Shown here piece by piece: positions 26,224 through 35,291 of a stretch of 64,000 bases of DNA. The stretch covers positions 81,999 through 145,998 of the forward strand of contig NZ_JBPOEU010000010.1 of assembly GCF_051251695.1 (NCBI RefSeq). Reading direction: 5' to 3'. This DNA comes from Maritalea sp051251695. Its GTDB lineage: Bacteria; Pseudomonadota; Alphaproteobacteria; Rhizobiales; Devosiaceae. How positions within the stretch are numbered: the first letter of the stretch is position 1; every line of letters begins with the position of its first letter. Position numbers and translations under genes: made by a program. Below the pieces are notes generated by a model. It searched no databases. It saw nothing but the letters and a program-made list of their open reading frames with translations, and was not told the DNA's origin.

Positions 26224-27777
26224 ATGAATAAAATTAAAGCAATTGCGCTGTCGTTGGCGGCGACAGCAGGAACTGTCACGCCTGCCTTATCGCAGGAAGC
26301 TATGACAATTGATCAACAGGTCAACGCCGTTTTCGCACAGGTTACTGGACCATTTGTAAGCCTGATCTTCTCACCATTTCCAGGCACCAACTTTCCATGG
26401 ATTGTGATGTGGTTGGTGGTCGCTGCGACATTGTTCACTTTCTATTTCGCGTTTGTTCAAGCACGCTTTTTTGGCCACGCCATTAGCTTGGTCAAAGGCG
26501 ACTATTCTGACCCGAACGATGCGGGTGAAGTCAGCCACTTTCAGGCGCTGACCACAGCTCTGTCGGGAACAGTTGGACTTGGAAACATTGCCGGTGTCGC
26601 TGTTGCGGTTGGCATTGGTGGCCCGGGCGCGACGTTTTGGATGATCCTGGCGGGCTTGCTGGGCATGGCATCCAAATTCACCGAATGTACTTTGGGCGTT
26701 AAGTACCGCAACGAATATGAAGATGGCACCGTATCTGGTGGACCAATGTATTACATCTCCAAAGGCTTCAAGGAATTGGGCCTACCGGGCGGTCGTATAC
26801 TTGCTGTCCTGTTCTCGGTTTTCTGTATTCTTGGCGCACTCGGCGGCGGAAACATGTTCCAAGCGAACCAAGCACACGAACAGATTTCTGGCATCGTTGG
26901 TGCTTACCCAGGTTGGATTACGGGCATCATTTTCGCGGGCGTTGTATTTGCAGTTATCGTGGGGGGGATCAAATCCATCGCAAACGTGACTGAACGTGTC
27001 GTTCCGTTTATGGGCATCTTATACGTTGTAGCCGCCTTGGTTATCTTGATCGTGAATTATGACAAGATTGGCTGGGCATTTGGTCAAATCTTTGAAGGCG
27101 CATTCACTGGACTTGGTGTTGCAGGTGGTATGGTTGGCGCTTTGATACAAGGCTTCAAACGGGCAGCGTTTTCCAACGAAGCTGGTGTTGGCTCTGCGGC
27201 GATTGCTCACTCTGCTGTGCGCACAAAAGAGCCGATTACTGAAGGGTTTGTTTCCTTGCTTGAGCCCTTTATCGACACTGTGGTTATCTGCACCATGACG
27301 GCACTTGTGATTGTGATTACGGGTCAATTGATCCTGGATCCAGAAACGGGCAGATATGTGTTGAATGAAGCAGGCACTGCAATTTCTACGATCGATGGCA
27401 ATTCGGGTGTCTCTTTGACATCAGCTGCGTTTGGCTCTGCCATAAGCTGGTTCCCGTTCGTACTTGCAATCGCGGTAGTATTGTTCGCCTTTTCAACCAT
27501 GATCTCATGGTCATATTACGGTTTGAAAGCGTGGACCTACCTGTTCGGTGAAGGAAAAAACAAGGAATTGGTTTTCAAGATCTTGTTCTGCGTGTTCATT
27601 GTAATTGGTGCCGCTGCAAGTCTTGGTCCGGTTATTGACTTCTCTGATGCGGCGATCTTCTCGATGGCTGTTGTCAATATCTTCGCGCTTTATTTCTTGA
27701 TGAAGCTTGTAAAGAAAGAGTTGGTTTCATATTCCAGCCGTCTTGAAAGTGGCGAAATCAAAAAATTCAAGCATTAA
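26224..27777 (+). CDS. alanine/glycine:cation symporter (AGCS family)
   Basis: A 517-residue sodium or proton symporter for alanine, glycine or relatives. It has about eleven membrane helices. Family motifs are FQALTTALSGTVGLGNIAGV and GPGATFWMILAGLLGMASKF, then GFKRAAFSNEAGVGSAAIAH. The N-terminus looks like a cleavable signal (cleavage near PALSQ-EAM) before the first long loop, as in some AGCS proteins. A GGGGGGA site precedes the ATG at 26224. Its partner is the upstream Usp gene. Confidence 0.93.
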   Translation: MNKIKAIALSLAATAGTVTPALSQEAMTIDQQVNAVFAQVTGPFVSLIFSPFPGTNFPWIVMWLVVAATLFTFYFAFVQARFFGHAISLVKGDYSDPNDAGEVSHFQALTTALSGTVGLGNIAGVAVAVGIGGPGATFWMILAGLLGMASKFTECTLGVKYRNEYEDGTVSGGPMYYISKGFKELGLPGGRILAVLFSVFCILGALGGGNMFQANQAHEQISGIVGAYPGWITGIIFAGVVFAVIVGGIKSIANVTERVVPFMGILYVVAALVILIVNYDKIGWAFGQIFEGAFTGLGVAGGMVGALIQGFKRAAFSNEAGVGSAAIAHSAVRTKEPITEGFVSLLEPFIDTVVICTMTALVIVITGQLILDPETGRYVLNEAGTAISTIDGNSGVSLTSAAFGSAISWFPFVLAIAVVLFAFSTMISWSYYGLKAWTYLFGEGKNKELVFKILFCVFIVIGAAASLGPVIDFSDAAIFSMAVVNIFALYFLMKLVKKELVSYSSRLESGEIKKFKH

Positions 27778-27784
27778 AACAAAA

Positions 27785-27808
27785 CAGGCGCCCCGTTTGG
27801 GGCGCCTG
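27785..27808. terminator. strong hairpin after the AGCS gene
   Basis: The stem is CAGGCGCCCC, loop GTTT, GGGGCGCCTG, a perfect ten-base stem. No T-run follows on the plus strand, while the minus-strand side is T-rich, so it may work mainly as a minus-strand terminator. The rest of the gap to 28016 shows nothing. Confidence 0.6.
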
Positions 27809-28016
27809 CTCAATAGCGACAATCCGATTACTTACTCTCGAAAACTTATCGGTATCGCTGACAAGCAAGTAGAGCGGATCTTCGTCTTCCTCAATGGTCA
27901 AAAATGGAGCCGTCAGGTGAGCAGCGTCACCATTCCGTGCTGTGAACAGAACAAGCGGATAAGTTCATCACCCTTGCGGATGATTTCATTGACTGGCGAG
28001 CGTTTTAGAATGGTGC

Positions 28017-28988
28017 CTAATTCTGCTCGCTATCATCGAAAATAGCAGTCGTTTGACGTTGCCGATTTACATGTAATTGAGTGACATCAGGCCGTGAATA
28101 ATGGCCAACAATGTCAAGATTTTGTCGTTCTTCACGCACGCGGGCATGATCAATTTCCACCACAAACAGGCCCTCATTGCCCATTTGCGGCTCCAAGATC
28201 CAATTGCCATCTGGGCCCGCAACAGCGGAACCTCCATTGGCAAAATGTTCGGGTGCGTTGTTGGTCAACTCGTCATAAAACGGCGTTCCAGCAGGAATAT
28301 CAGATGGGCGCATGAGGCCGGAAACGGACACAACATAGGAACGGCTTTCAAGGGCAATAAACCGTGTAATATCTTTCGTATTGTGCGTGCCGCCGGGCCA
28401 AACCGCGACCCGTAAGTCTTCGCCCTGTGCATAAAGGGCAGCACGGGCCAAAGGCAGCCAATTCTCATAGCAATTTAGTCCGCCAACCGTGAACTCGCCA
28501 AGCTTGTGGGTGCGAAGGCCGTTTCCGTCGCCTTGCGCCCAAACCAGCCGCTCGTCATAGGTGGGTTGCAACTTGCGATGCACCGAAGCGATTTGCCCGT
28601 TCTTATCAATAAACACCAAAGAGCAATAAAGACTGTGCCCACCGCGATCTGGCGCCCGTTCCATGATGCCGATATAGGCAGACATTGAATGCTGTGCGCA
28701 GATTTTGCAGATCGCATCCAAATCACCGCGTTCGATCACTACACCTTGATCAAGATAATGGGCATACATGCGCTTTTGTGCAGGCGAATTGAACCGCGCC
28801 CCGTCCGTTAGCTCAACCCAAAATGGATAGCCAGGCACCAGCGCTTCGCCGAAGGTAACGAGGTCAACGCCTTTTGCTGCGGCGTCCGCTACAAAGTCCG
28901 TGACTTTGGCGATTGTCTTCTCTCGATCAAGCCAAACTGGCGCGATCTGAGCGAGTGCCACCGACAACTTATCTCTGCTTTGAACCAT
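28017..28988 (-). CDS. nitrilase/carbon-nitrogen hydrolase family protein
   Basis: A 323-residue enzyme with the Glu-Lys-Cys triad of the nitrilase superfamily: LVTFGEALVPGYPFW (Glu), HRKLQPTYDERLVWAQGDG (Lys) and VGGLNCYENWLPLAR (Cys). The NCYENW and ERLVW forms belong to the true nitrilase branch that hydrolyses nitriles to acids, rather than amidases. The ATG at 28988 follows GAGGGGCG by a few bases. An upstream in-frame extension of 23 residues is unlike the family. It lies behind a SulP gene, but a link is not evident. Confidence 0.88.
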   Translation of the reverse strand: MVQSRDKLSVALAQIAPVWLDREKTIAKVTDFVADAAAKGVDLVTFGEALVPGYPFWVELTDGARFNSPAQKRMYAHYLDQGVVIERGDLDAICKICAQHSMSAYIGIMERAPDRGGHSLYCSLVFIDKNGQIASVHRKLQPTYDERLVWAQGDGNGLRTHKLGEFTVGGLNCYENWLPLARAALYAQGEDLRVAVWPGGTHNTKDITRFIALESRSYVVSVSGLMRPSDIPAGTPFYDELTNNAPEHFANGGSAVAGPDGNWILEPQMGNEGLFVVEIDHARVREERQNLDIVGHYSRPDVTQLHVNRQRQTTAIFDDSEQN

Positions 28989-29097
28989 ATTGCGCCCCTC
29001 AAACCCAAAATGCACCGCCATAAAGCGATGCATTTGGATTAATTTGTCAATTTGCACGACATGTCAAATGTCAGATAGAATTTTAAGTCTGATTCAA

Positions 29098-30888
29098 TTA
29101 CATTTTGTTGCCGTTTACCGCAGTTGCCAATTTCGTCTGATTGCAAGTCTGGGGCGCAACTGTGCAAATCGCTTGGTATTGGGACAGAAAAACCTGCCCT
29201 GTCAGGTGAGCCAAAAAGTCTGTTTTAGCCAGCTTGTCCATAACCGGGCCTTTGATTTCAGAGAAGTGCAATTTCACATCCTGATCGCCAAGGCGCTCGT
29301 TGATTGCCTCTAAGCTTTCCAGCGCGGAGGTATCGATTTCATTGACCGCGGGGCACATCAAAATCACATGTTTAAGTGCGGGTTGATCCGCGACAAGATC
29401 ATAGATGCGATCTTCAAGGAAACGCGCATTGGCGAAATAAAGGCTTTCGTCAACCCGGAGCGACAAAACAGTGGGTGTTGTTTGCACATCATGCCGATCA
29501 ATATTGCGGAAGTGTTCGGTGCCTTCAACCAAACCAACAATCGCTGCGTGAGGGCGCGACGTCTTGTAAAGATGCACAGCAATGGAAACCAGAACCCCGG
29601 TGCTCACGCCCAATTCAACACCCCACATCAGCGTTACAACCATGGTTGACGCTACAGCAGCAAAGTCTGCCTTCGAGTAATTCCAAGTGCGCTTAAGGAT
29701 TGAAAAATCAACGAGCGTCATCACTGCAACGATGATGGTCGCGGCTAATGTGGCTTTGGGTAAAAAGAACAAAAGTGGTGTCAGCAATATCGTTGCCAGG
29801 GCAATGCCAACCGCCGTAAACGCTCCAGCAGCTGGAGTTCGAGCGCCAGCATCAAAATTGACCACCGAGCGTGCAAACCCGCCGGTTACCGGGTAACCAC
29901 CGCCAAAAGCAGAAGCGACATTTGATGCGCCAAGTCCGAACAATTCCTGATTGGGATCGATACGTTGGCGGCGTTTTGCGGCCAACGTCTGCGCAACAGA
30001 AACAGATTCCACAAATCCAATAATCGAAATCAGTGCTGCAGAACCTGCCAACGAGATGACCAATTCAAGGTCAAGCTTTGGCACCTGAATACCGGGTAAA
30101 CCTTGCGGCACCGCGCCAACCAGCGCAACGCCCTGCCCTTCAAGACCGAACAAAAAGGCAACCAACGTTGTGATGGCAACTGCAAAAACCGGACCCGTTT
30201 TAGCCAAAATGTCCGCCATTCGCTCTTTGAGCCCGAAGGAAAGCAATAGCGGCTTGAGCCCTTTGCGCACCCAAAACAAAAAAGCTGTGGCGGCAATGCC
30301 GATCACCAACGTAAACGGATTGATTTGGTTGAGATGAGAGACGATCGATGTCAGCAACTCAGCCAAATTGTGACCGTGCGCATCAATGCCCAAAATGTGT
30401 TTAAGCTGACTTGTGGCAATTATAATGCCGGATGCCGTGATGAACCCTGAGATAACCGGGTGTGAAAGAAAGTTGGCCATGAAACCAAGGCGCAACAAGC
30501 CCATCACCAAGAGCATTAGCCCAGAGATGAGGGCCAATGCCATGGCGGCAAAAATGTATTCTTCGGTGCCCTGTAGCGCCAATTTGCCAACCGCTGCAGC
30601 CGTCATGAGCGAGATCACCGCCACCGGCCCAACCGCTAAGGCGCGACTTGAGCCAAACAAGGCGTAGGCAACCAGTGGTAGAATTGACGCATAAAGGCCC
30701 ATTTGGGGGGGCAGACCAGCCAGCAACGCGTAAGCGAGTGACTGCGGGATCAGCATGATCGTCACAATGATTGCCGCCACTAAATCACTGGTCAGCGTTT
30801 CCCCATTGTAGGTTTTACCCCAATCAAAAATAGGTAGCTTCTTCAATCGCTTGGTGAATTGGCTGACAATCTGGTCCCGCTGGATCAT
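29098..30888 (-). CDS. SulP family inorganic anion transporter with STAS domain
   Basis: A 596-residue protein. The N-terminal motif MLIPQSLAYALLAGLPPQMG and YALFGSSRALAVGPVAVISL are SulP signatures, with about ten to twelve helices to residue 420. A cytoplasmic STAS domain follows at about 445-560 (VLSLRVDESLYFANARFLED; AVNEIDTSALESLEAINERL). SulP proteins move sulfate, bicarbonate and related anions. Its ATG touches the stop of the TIGR01244 gene with no gap. As part of the BigR-type sulfide locus it is likely to handle sulfur oxyanions. Confidence 0.92.
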   Translation of the reverse strand: MIQRDQIVSQFTKRLKKLPIFDWGKTYNGETLTSDLVAAIIVTIMLIPQSLAYALLAGLPPQMGLYASILPLVAYALFGSSRALAVGPVAVISLMTAAAVGKLALQGTEEYIFAAMALALISGLMLLVMGLLRLGFMANFLSHPVISGFITASGIIIATSQLKHILGIDAHGHNLAELLTSIVSHLNQINPFTLVIGIAATAFLFWVRKGLKPLLLSFGLKERMADILAKTGPVFAVAITTLVAFLFGLEGQGVALVGAVPQGLPGIQVPKLDLELVISLAGSAALISIIGFVESVSVAQTLAAKRRQRIDPNQELFGLGASNVASAFGGGYPVTGGFARSVVNFDAGARTPAAGAFTAVGIALATILLTPLLFFLPKATLAATIIVAVMTLVDFSILKRTWNYSKADFAAVASTMVVTLMWGVELGVSTGVLVSIAVHLYKTSRPHAAIVGLVEGTEHFRNIDRHDVQTTPTVLSLRVDESLYFANARFLEDRIYDLVADQPALKHVILMCPAVNEIDTSALESLEAINERLGDQDVKLHFSEIKGPVMDKLAKTDFLAHLTGQVFLSQYQAICTVAPQTCNQTKLATAVNGNKM

Positions 30889-31248
30889 TTATTCGCCCAT
30901 CGGTACATGCATGGCGGTAGCTTCCTGATTGAGCTCCCACAAAGAGTGAGCGCGAGCGCCCGAACGGCAATAGCCCAACATGGGCTTTGGCATATCGAAA
31001 TAGCCTTGCGCAAACTTGTCGACATCGGCTTTGCATGCTTGCCCCGGGAGAATGGGTACATGCATGGCAAAAATGCCGAATTTCCTGGCCTCCTCTGCAA
31101 TATCAGCAAACAAAGGTTGATTGCCTTCTTCGTCATCTGGACGTGCGCAGATGATCGATTTGATGCCTTGTTCCGCCAGCTTAGGTAGATCAGAGAACCC
31201 AATTTGGCCGGATGTATAGAAGTCTTCTGAGACTTTATTCATGTTCAT
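30889..31248 (-). CDS. TIGR01244 family phosphatase-like protein (DUF442, Blh N-domain type)
   Basis: About 119 residues. It has the tyrosine-phosphatase-like fold seen in the N-terminal part of Blh. VSEDFYTSGQIGFSDLPKLA is the start of the domain, IKSIICARPDDEEGNQP follows, and the active-site-like loop is LGYCRSGARAHSLW with Cys and Arg kept. Blh proteins of Agrobacterium and Xylella fuse this domain to a persulfide dioxygenase. Here the two parts are separate neighbouring genes. The start is uncertain (31248, 31242 or further upstream at 31329). Confidence 0.82.
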   Translation of the reverse strand: MNMNKVSEDFYTSGQIGFSDLPKLAEQGIKSIICARPDDEEGNQPLFADIAEEARKFGIFAMHVPILPGQACKADVDKFAQGYFDMPKPMLGYCRSGARAHSLWELNQEATAMHVPMGE

Positions 31249-31332
31249 TTTTGAATTGAACTCCATGGGGCCATGCTGCGCCAAAAAAGGCAGCAGCACG
31301 GATTTAAACACATTTACAATCGTTTGCATAAA

Positions 31333-32229
31333 TCAGAGCTTATTCACCGGTACTTTGAAAAACACATCCCCTTGGTCATCAGCCGGGGGCATTTTGCCGC
31401 CGCGCATATTCACTTGCAGGGAAGGAATGATCAGTTTGGGCATATCCAAACTGGCGTCTCGCTCTTCACGCATCTTGACGAATTCATCCTCTGTGATGCC
31501 ATCTTTGACGTGAATATTGTGTTCCCGTTCGGCATGAACACTGGTTTCCCACTGAATGTCACGTCCGTTCGGTCCATAGTCGTGGCACATGAACAGCCGC
31601 GTTTCGTCCGGCAATTGCAACACCCGCATCACGGACCTGTAAAGCGTGCGCGCGTCTCCACCGGGGAAATCCGCCCGCGCTGAGCCGCCATCAGGCATAA
31701 ACAAAGTATCACCAACAAATGCAGCGTTGCCAACAACGTGGGTCATGCAGGCCGGTGTATGGCCGGGGGTATGCATAACATGAACGCTCAGATTGCCAAT
31801 TTGGTAGCTGTCCCCGTCAGTGAACAGCTGATCGAATTGCGACCCGTCGCGTTGGAACTCAGTGCCTTCGTTGAACACCTTGCCAAAGACGTCTTGCACA
31901 ATGGTGATGTTTTCACCAATGCCCATTTTGCCACCCAACTTGCCTTGGATATAAGGGGCTCCAGACAAGTGGTCGGCGTGTACATGGGTTTCGATCAGCC
32001 ATTCAAGTTCAAGCTCATTGTCTTTGATGAACTTGATGATTTGGTCAGCGCCGCCGTACGAAATCCGGCCTGCGGCGTAATCGATATCCATCACAGAATC
32101 GATGACAGCGCATTTATTGCTCGTTGGGTCTTGCACCACATAAGAGATGGTGTTTGTCGGCTCGTCGAAAAACGCCTTGATTTTTGGTTTCACGTCCATT
32201 TGTGTCGTGAATGGGAGCGGCTCAATCAT
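31333..32229 (-). CDS. MBL-fold hydrolase, persulfide dioxygenase-like (ETHE1/Blh)
   Basis: A 298-residue metallo-beta-lactamase fold protein. The metal motif is ETHVHADHLSGAPY, with further ligands in MHTPGHTPACMTHVVG, FVGDTLFMPDGGSARADFPG and MCHDYGPNGRDIQWETSV. The last segment and the GSARADFPGG loop are typical of persulfide dioxygenases, which oxidise glutathione persulfide to sulfite using a single iron. Next to the TIGR01244 gene it makes a split version of Blh. It should detoxify sulfane sulfur under control of the ArsR repressor at 33205. Confidence 0.9.
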   Translation of the reverse strand: MIEPLPFTTQMDVKPKIKAFFDEPTNTISYVVQDPTSNKCAVIDSVMDIDYAAGRISYGGADQIIKFIKDNELELEWLIETHVHADHLSGAPYIQGKLGGKMGIGENITIVQDVFGKVFNEGTEFQRDGSQFDQLFTDGDSYQIGNLSVHVMHTPGHTPACMTHVVGNAAFVGDTLFMPDGGSARADFPGGDARTLYRSVMRVLQLPDETRLFMCHDYGPNGRDIQWETSVHAEREHNIHVKDGITEDEFVKMREERDASLDMPKLIIPSLQVNMRGGKMPPADDQGDVFFKVPVNKL

Positions 32230-32246
32230 AATTCATCCTTTCGACT

Positions 32247-32687
32247 TCAATTTGTGGTTTTAACGGTCGAAAACGCATTTCGTCCGCGTAAATATTTTGC
32301 CGCTGTGATCCCGACGATCATTGCACCGACAAATATGAATGTATCTACATTGACCAACCCGAGTGCAGGAATTGACCCACCGGGGCAAAAGCCCGTGATG
32401 CCCCAACCCAGACCAAATGTAGCTGATCCCAAAATCAATGTCGTATCAATTTGCTTTGCGGCAGGAAGCGAAAACACATCTTCTAGAACTGGTTTTGGCC
32501 GCTTAAGCACAAAGAAATAGCCAATAGCTGTGACCACTAGCGCCGATATCATCACAAGAAGCAGGCTCGGGTCCCAAGTGCCTGCAATGTCGAAAAAGTT
32601 CAGCACTTTAGCTGGGTTTGCCATGCCGCCAATAGTAATGCCGATGCCGAAGATAAGGCCGATAACGAATGTTGAAATCAAACGCAT
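32247..32687 (-). CDS. YeeE/YedE (DUF6691) membrane protein, half 2
   Basis: A 146-residue protein with about four helices. MRLISTFVIGLIFGIGITIG and GMANPAKVLNFFDI are typical of the short DUF6691 half of YeeE/YedE transporters. GWGITGFCPGGSIPAL carries the conserved Cys thought to relay thiosulfate or sulfane sulfur. The start at 32687 overlaps nothing and lies two bases past the stop of its partner. It works with the adjacent half as a sulfur-compound carrier. Confidence 0.88.
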   Translation of the reverse strand: MRLISTFVIGLIFGIGITIGGMANPAKVLNFFDIAGTWDPSLLLVMISALVVTAIGYFFVLKRPKPVLEDVFSLPAAKQIDTTLILGSATFGLGWGITGFCPGGSIPALGLVNVDTFIFVGAMIVGITAAKYLRGRNAFSTVKTTN

Positions 32688-32689
32688 GA

Positions 32690-33118
32690 TCAAATGCCTC
32701 CAATAAGGTGACGGATAACGAACACGGTGACAAATGTTGCAGCCATAAAGGTTGCGGTGGCGGCAATCGAGCGCAAAGATAAACGCGCCATGCCGCAAAC
32801 ACCGTGGCCGGACGTGCATCCAGACCCATAGTTGACACCAAGACCAACAATGATGCCACCCACGATTACGGCGCCAATAGAAACCGGGTTTTCAAATGGA
32901 ACAGGTGTTCCCGTAATTGTTGAAACAACAACGGGCCCTAGAACAGCGCCAAACAAAAACGACGCGCGCCACGGCCAATCAGCTTGCACTGGCGGCAACA
33001 TGCCCGCCAGAATGCCTGTCATGCCGGCAATGCGCCCATGAAATGCCATAAGCAGCACGGACGCCAGTCCAATCAAACTGCCACCAAGAATTGCTTCTAA
33101 CGGTGTAAACTCAGTCAT
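32690..33118 (-). CDS. YeeE/YedE family membrane protein, half 1
   Basis: A 142-residue protein with four predicted helices. SLIGLASVLLMAFHGRIAGM is typical for the first half of YeeE/YedE, and LGVNYGSGCTSGHGVCGMAR holds the paired conserved cysteines of the sulfur-transport motif. Single-chain YeeE carries both halves. In this locus they are two genes, the common form in BigR operons. It is the first gene of the minus-strand operon and faces the ArsR-type repressor across 86 bases. Confidence 0.9.
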   Translation of the reverse strand: MTEFTPLEAILGGSLIGLASVLLMAFHGRIAGMTGILAGMLPPVQADWPWRASFLFGAVLGPVVVSTITGTPVPFENPVSIGAVIVGGIIVGLGVNYGSGCTSGHGVCGMARLSLRSIAATATFMAATFVTVFVIRHLIGGI

Positions 33119-33204
33119 ACCCCTATTACCTCGCTTCGTACTCTGTCATAATAATTGAAATCATCTCTTGCATTCATATATGCGCACATTCTAATATAGT
33201 CAAT
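33119..33204. promoter_or_regulatory. divergent promoter/operator region of the sulfide locus
   Basis: The 86 bases between the YeeE-type operon and the ArsR-family repressor are AT-rich. They carry ATTCATATA and ATTCTAATATA about 17 bases apart, next to a CATATATG palindrome. BigR-type repressors bind AT-rich inverted repeats in exactly this position. The precise operator is not certain from sequence. Confidence 0.4.
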
Positions 33205-33513
33205 ATGGATATCGAAAAACTAGAAAAAAATGCCGATGCGGCAGCAGAGCTTTTGGGCGCAATGGCCAATGCCAATCGCCTTACAATTCTGTGTAATTTG
33301 GTCGGATGCGAAAAACCCGTGACCGAGCTGGTGGAGCTTGTCGGGCTTAGCCAACCTGCGCTTTCTCAACATTTAGGGAAATTGCGGGCGCTTAAGCTTG
33401 TCAAAACGCGCCGAGAGGGCAACGTTATTCATTACTCACTCACGTCTGGCGAAGTTGAGGCCGTGCTGAATACGCTTTACGGCATATATTGTGCGCCTAA
33501 AGACCAAACCTGA
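33205..33513 (+). CDS. bigR: ArsR-family sulfide/persulfide-sensing repressor, BigR/SqrR-like
   Basis: A 102-residue winged-helix protein. LLGAMANANRLTILCNLV, LSQPALSQHLGKLRALKLV and VKTRREGNVIHYSL match the BigR/SqrR branch. Cys30 (in ILC) and Cys96 (in YGIYC) are 66 residues apart, the same spacing as the redox pair Cys41/Cys107 of SqrR. These form a tetrasulfide bridge on exposure to persulfide and release DNA. A third Cys35 is extra. It should repress itself and the divergent sulfur operon. Confidence 0.88.
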   Translation: MDIEKLEKNADAAAELLGAMANANRLTILCNLVGCEKPVTELVELVGLSQPALSQHLGKLRALKLVKTRREGNVIHYSLTSGEVEAVLNTLYGIYCAPKDQT

Positions 33514-33603
33514 TTTGTTGATTTAGTTGCCGATCCGCTTTATTGAAGCGCTGGCGCCAATGTGGGGTTGGACCGTTTTGTCAGATCAATTAGGGTCAAT
33601 CTC

Positions 33604-34422
33604 ATGAGTGCTTCAACCAACAAAAAACCCATTAGTGCCAAAAAAATTATGGGCATGAAGGGCCAAGAACCGATTGTGTGCTTGGCCGCTTACACCACGC
33701 CGATTGCGCGAATGGCAAACGTGCATTGTGATTTAATCCTTGTGGGGGACAGTGTAGGCATGGTGTTGCATGGCCTTCCCTCCACCCAAGGCGTTTCAGT
33801 TGACATGATGGTGATGCACGGCCAAGCGGTGCGACGCGGGGCAGATTTGGCGCTGGTTGTGGTGGATTTGCCGTTTGGCAGCTACGAAGCCAGCCCAGAG
33901 CAGGCTTTTGAAACAGCGTCTTATATTATGGCACAAACAGATTGCTCGGCCATCAAACTGGAAGGTGGCGCGCATATGGCACCCACAATTCAGTTTTTGG
34001 TAGACCGCGGCATTCCAGTGATGGCCCATGTGGGGCTTACCCCACAATCTGTTAAAGGCATTGGTGGCTATGCGGTGCAAGGGCGTGGCGAAGACCGCCA
34101 ACGGGTACTTGATGACGCCACAGCCGTTCAAGATGCTGGCGCGTTTGCTGTTGTTTTGGAAATGGTGACAGAAGAACTGGCAATTGAAGCCACCAAAGCG
34201 TTGCATATTCCAACCATTGGCATTGGCGCTTCCAACCAATGTGACGGGCAAGTGCTGGTGGTGGATGACATGCTGGGGATGTTCCAAGACTTCAAACCAA
34301 AATTCGTCAAACGATTTGCGCAGTTGGGCGAAGCGGCTGAAACCGCCATTGCGACCTATGCCGATGAAGTGAGAACCCGCCAATTCCCCGGCGATGACCA
34401 CATCTATGCGGACAAAAAATGA
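33604..34422 (+). CDS. panB: 3-methyl-2-oxobutanoate hydroxymethyltransferase (PanB)
   Basis: A 272-residue PanB, first enzyme of pantothenate synthesis, which transfers a hydroxymethyl group from methylene-THF to ketoisovalerate. Signature segments are LILVGDSVGMVLHGLPST, VVVDLPFGSYEASPEQAF, IKLEGGAHMAPTIQFLVDRG and VMAHVGLTPQSV. The Mg-binding Asp and the catalytic Glu (VLEMVTEELA) are kept. The ATG at 33604 follows AGGGTCAATC. A frame extension of 14 residues is unlike the family. It overlaps panC by four bases. Confidence 0.96.
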   Translation: MSASTNKKPISAKKIMGMKGQEPIVCLAAYTTPIARMANVHCDLILVGDSVGMVLHGLPSTQGVSVDMMVMHGQAVRRGADLALVVVDLPFGSYEASPEQAFETASYIMAQTDCSAIKLEGGAHMAPTIQFLVDRGIPVMAHVGLTPQSVKGIGGYAVQGRGEDRQRVLDDATAVQDAGAFAVVLEMVTEELAIEATKALHIPTIGIGASNQCDGQVLVVDDMLGMFQDFKPKFVKRFAQLGEAAETAIATYADEVRTRQFPGDDHIYADKK

Positions 34423-35270
34423 GTCCGGTGATCGTTCGCACTGTCGATGAATTACGCAAAAAGGTGCGTGGGCTTCGTGACCATGGGCGCACCATTGGCT
34501 TTGTGCCGACAATGGGCGCACTGCATGAGGGGCATTTAAGTCTTGTGCGGGCCGCAAAAGCGGACGGACATGCGACTATTGTGTCGATTTTCGTGAACCC
34601 TACACAGTTCAATGACCCGAAAGACTTGGAAAAATATCCTCGCAACGAAGCCGCAGATGTTGCGCTTTTAGCGCCGTTGGACGTCGCGATTGTATTCGCC
34701 CCAACTGTTGATCAGATGTATGTGGATGGGTTTTCGACCAAGGTCAGCGTTACCGGAATTAGCGAAGTCTTGTGCGGGGCGACGCGTCCTGGCCATTTTG
34801 ATGGTGTAGCGACAATAGTGAGTAAATTGCTGTTACAGGCTTTGCCTGACGCCGCCTATTTCGGGCAAAAAGACTATCAGCAATTGGCGGTGATCGACCG
34901 CGTGGTGGCGGACTTGAACATTCCCACTGAAATTGTGGGCTGCCCGATATTACGGGAAGTAGATGGCTTGGCGATGTCTTCACGCAATGTGCGATTATCT
35001 TCAGCAGGTCGACAAGCGGCACCCGTTCTGCTTACGACGCTAAAAGATGCAGCGACTAAAATTGCTGGCGGCGCAGATATAAGTACAACAATAGATGAGG
35101 CGCAAAAAACAATATTGGGTGCAGGATTTTCCAACATCGACTATTTGGAATTGCGCGCAAACGCTGATTTGGCCAAACTGAGCAGGTTCGACCGCCCTGC
35201 CCGACTGTTCGTTGCGGCGTTTCTGGATGGGGTTCGCTTGATCGATAATCTAGAAATTGGTGACGCGTAA
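34419..35270 (+). CDS. panC: pantothenate synthetase (PanC)
   Basis: A 283-residue PanC, which joins pantoate and beta-alanine with ATP. Motifs are GFVPTMGALHEGHLSLVRAA (HIGH-type), FVNPTQFNDPKDLEKYPR, FGQKDYQQLAVI and the KMSKS-like VDGLAMSSRNVRLS. The start overlaps the panB stop (ATGA), so the pair is translationally coupled. The beta-alanine it needs could come from the pyrimidine pathway encoded at 9-15 kb. Confidence 0.96.
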   Translation: MSPVIVRTVDELRKKVRGLRDHGRTIGFVPTMGALHEGHLSLVRAAKADGHATIVSIFVNPTQFNDPKDLEKYPRNEAADVALLAPLDVAIVFAPTVDQMYVDGFSTKVSVTGISEVLCGATRPGHFDGVATIVSKLLLQALPDAAYFGQKDYQQLAVIDRVVADLNIPTEIVGCPILREVDGLAMSSRNVRLSSAGRQAAPVLLTTLKDAATKIAGGADISTTIDEAQKTILGAGFSNIDYLELRANADLAKLSRFDRPARLFVAAFLDGVRLIDNLEIGDA

Positions 35271-35291
35271 GGTCGCGCCACCAAATTGTTT

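Noticed and set aside
29368..29696. Plus-strand frames over the SulP STAS domain
   Set aside because: Antisense to a well-supported gene, no ribosome sites.
31738..32520. Plus-strand frame of 260 residues
   Set aside because: Antisense to the persulfide dioxygenase-like and YeeE genes; composition is that of a shadow frame.
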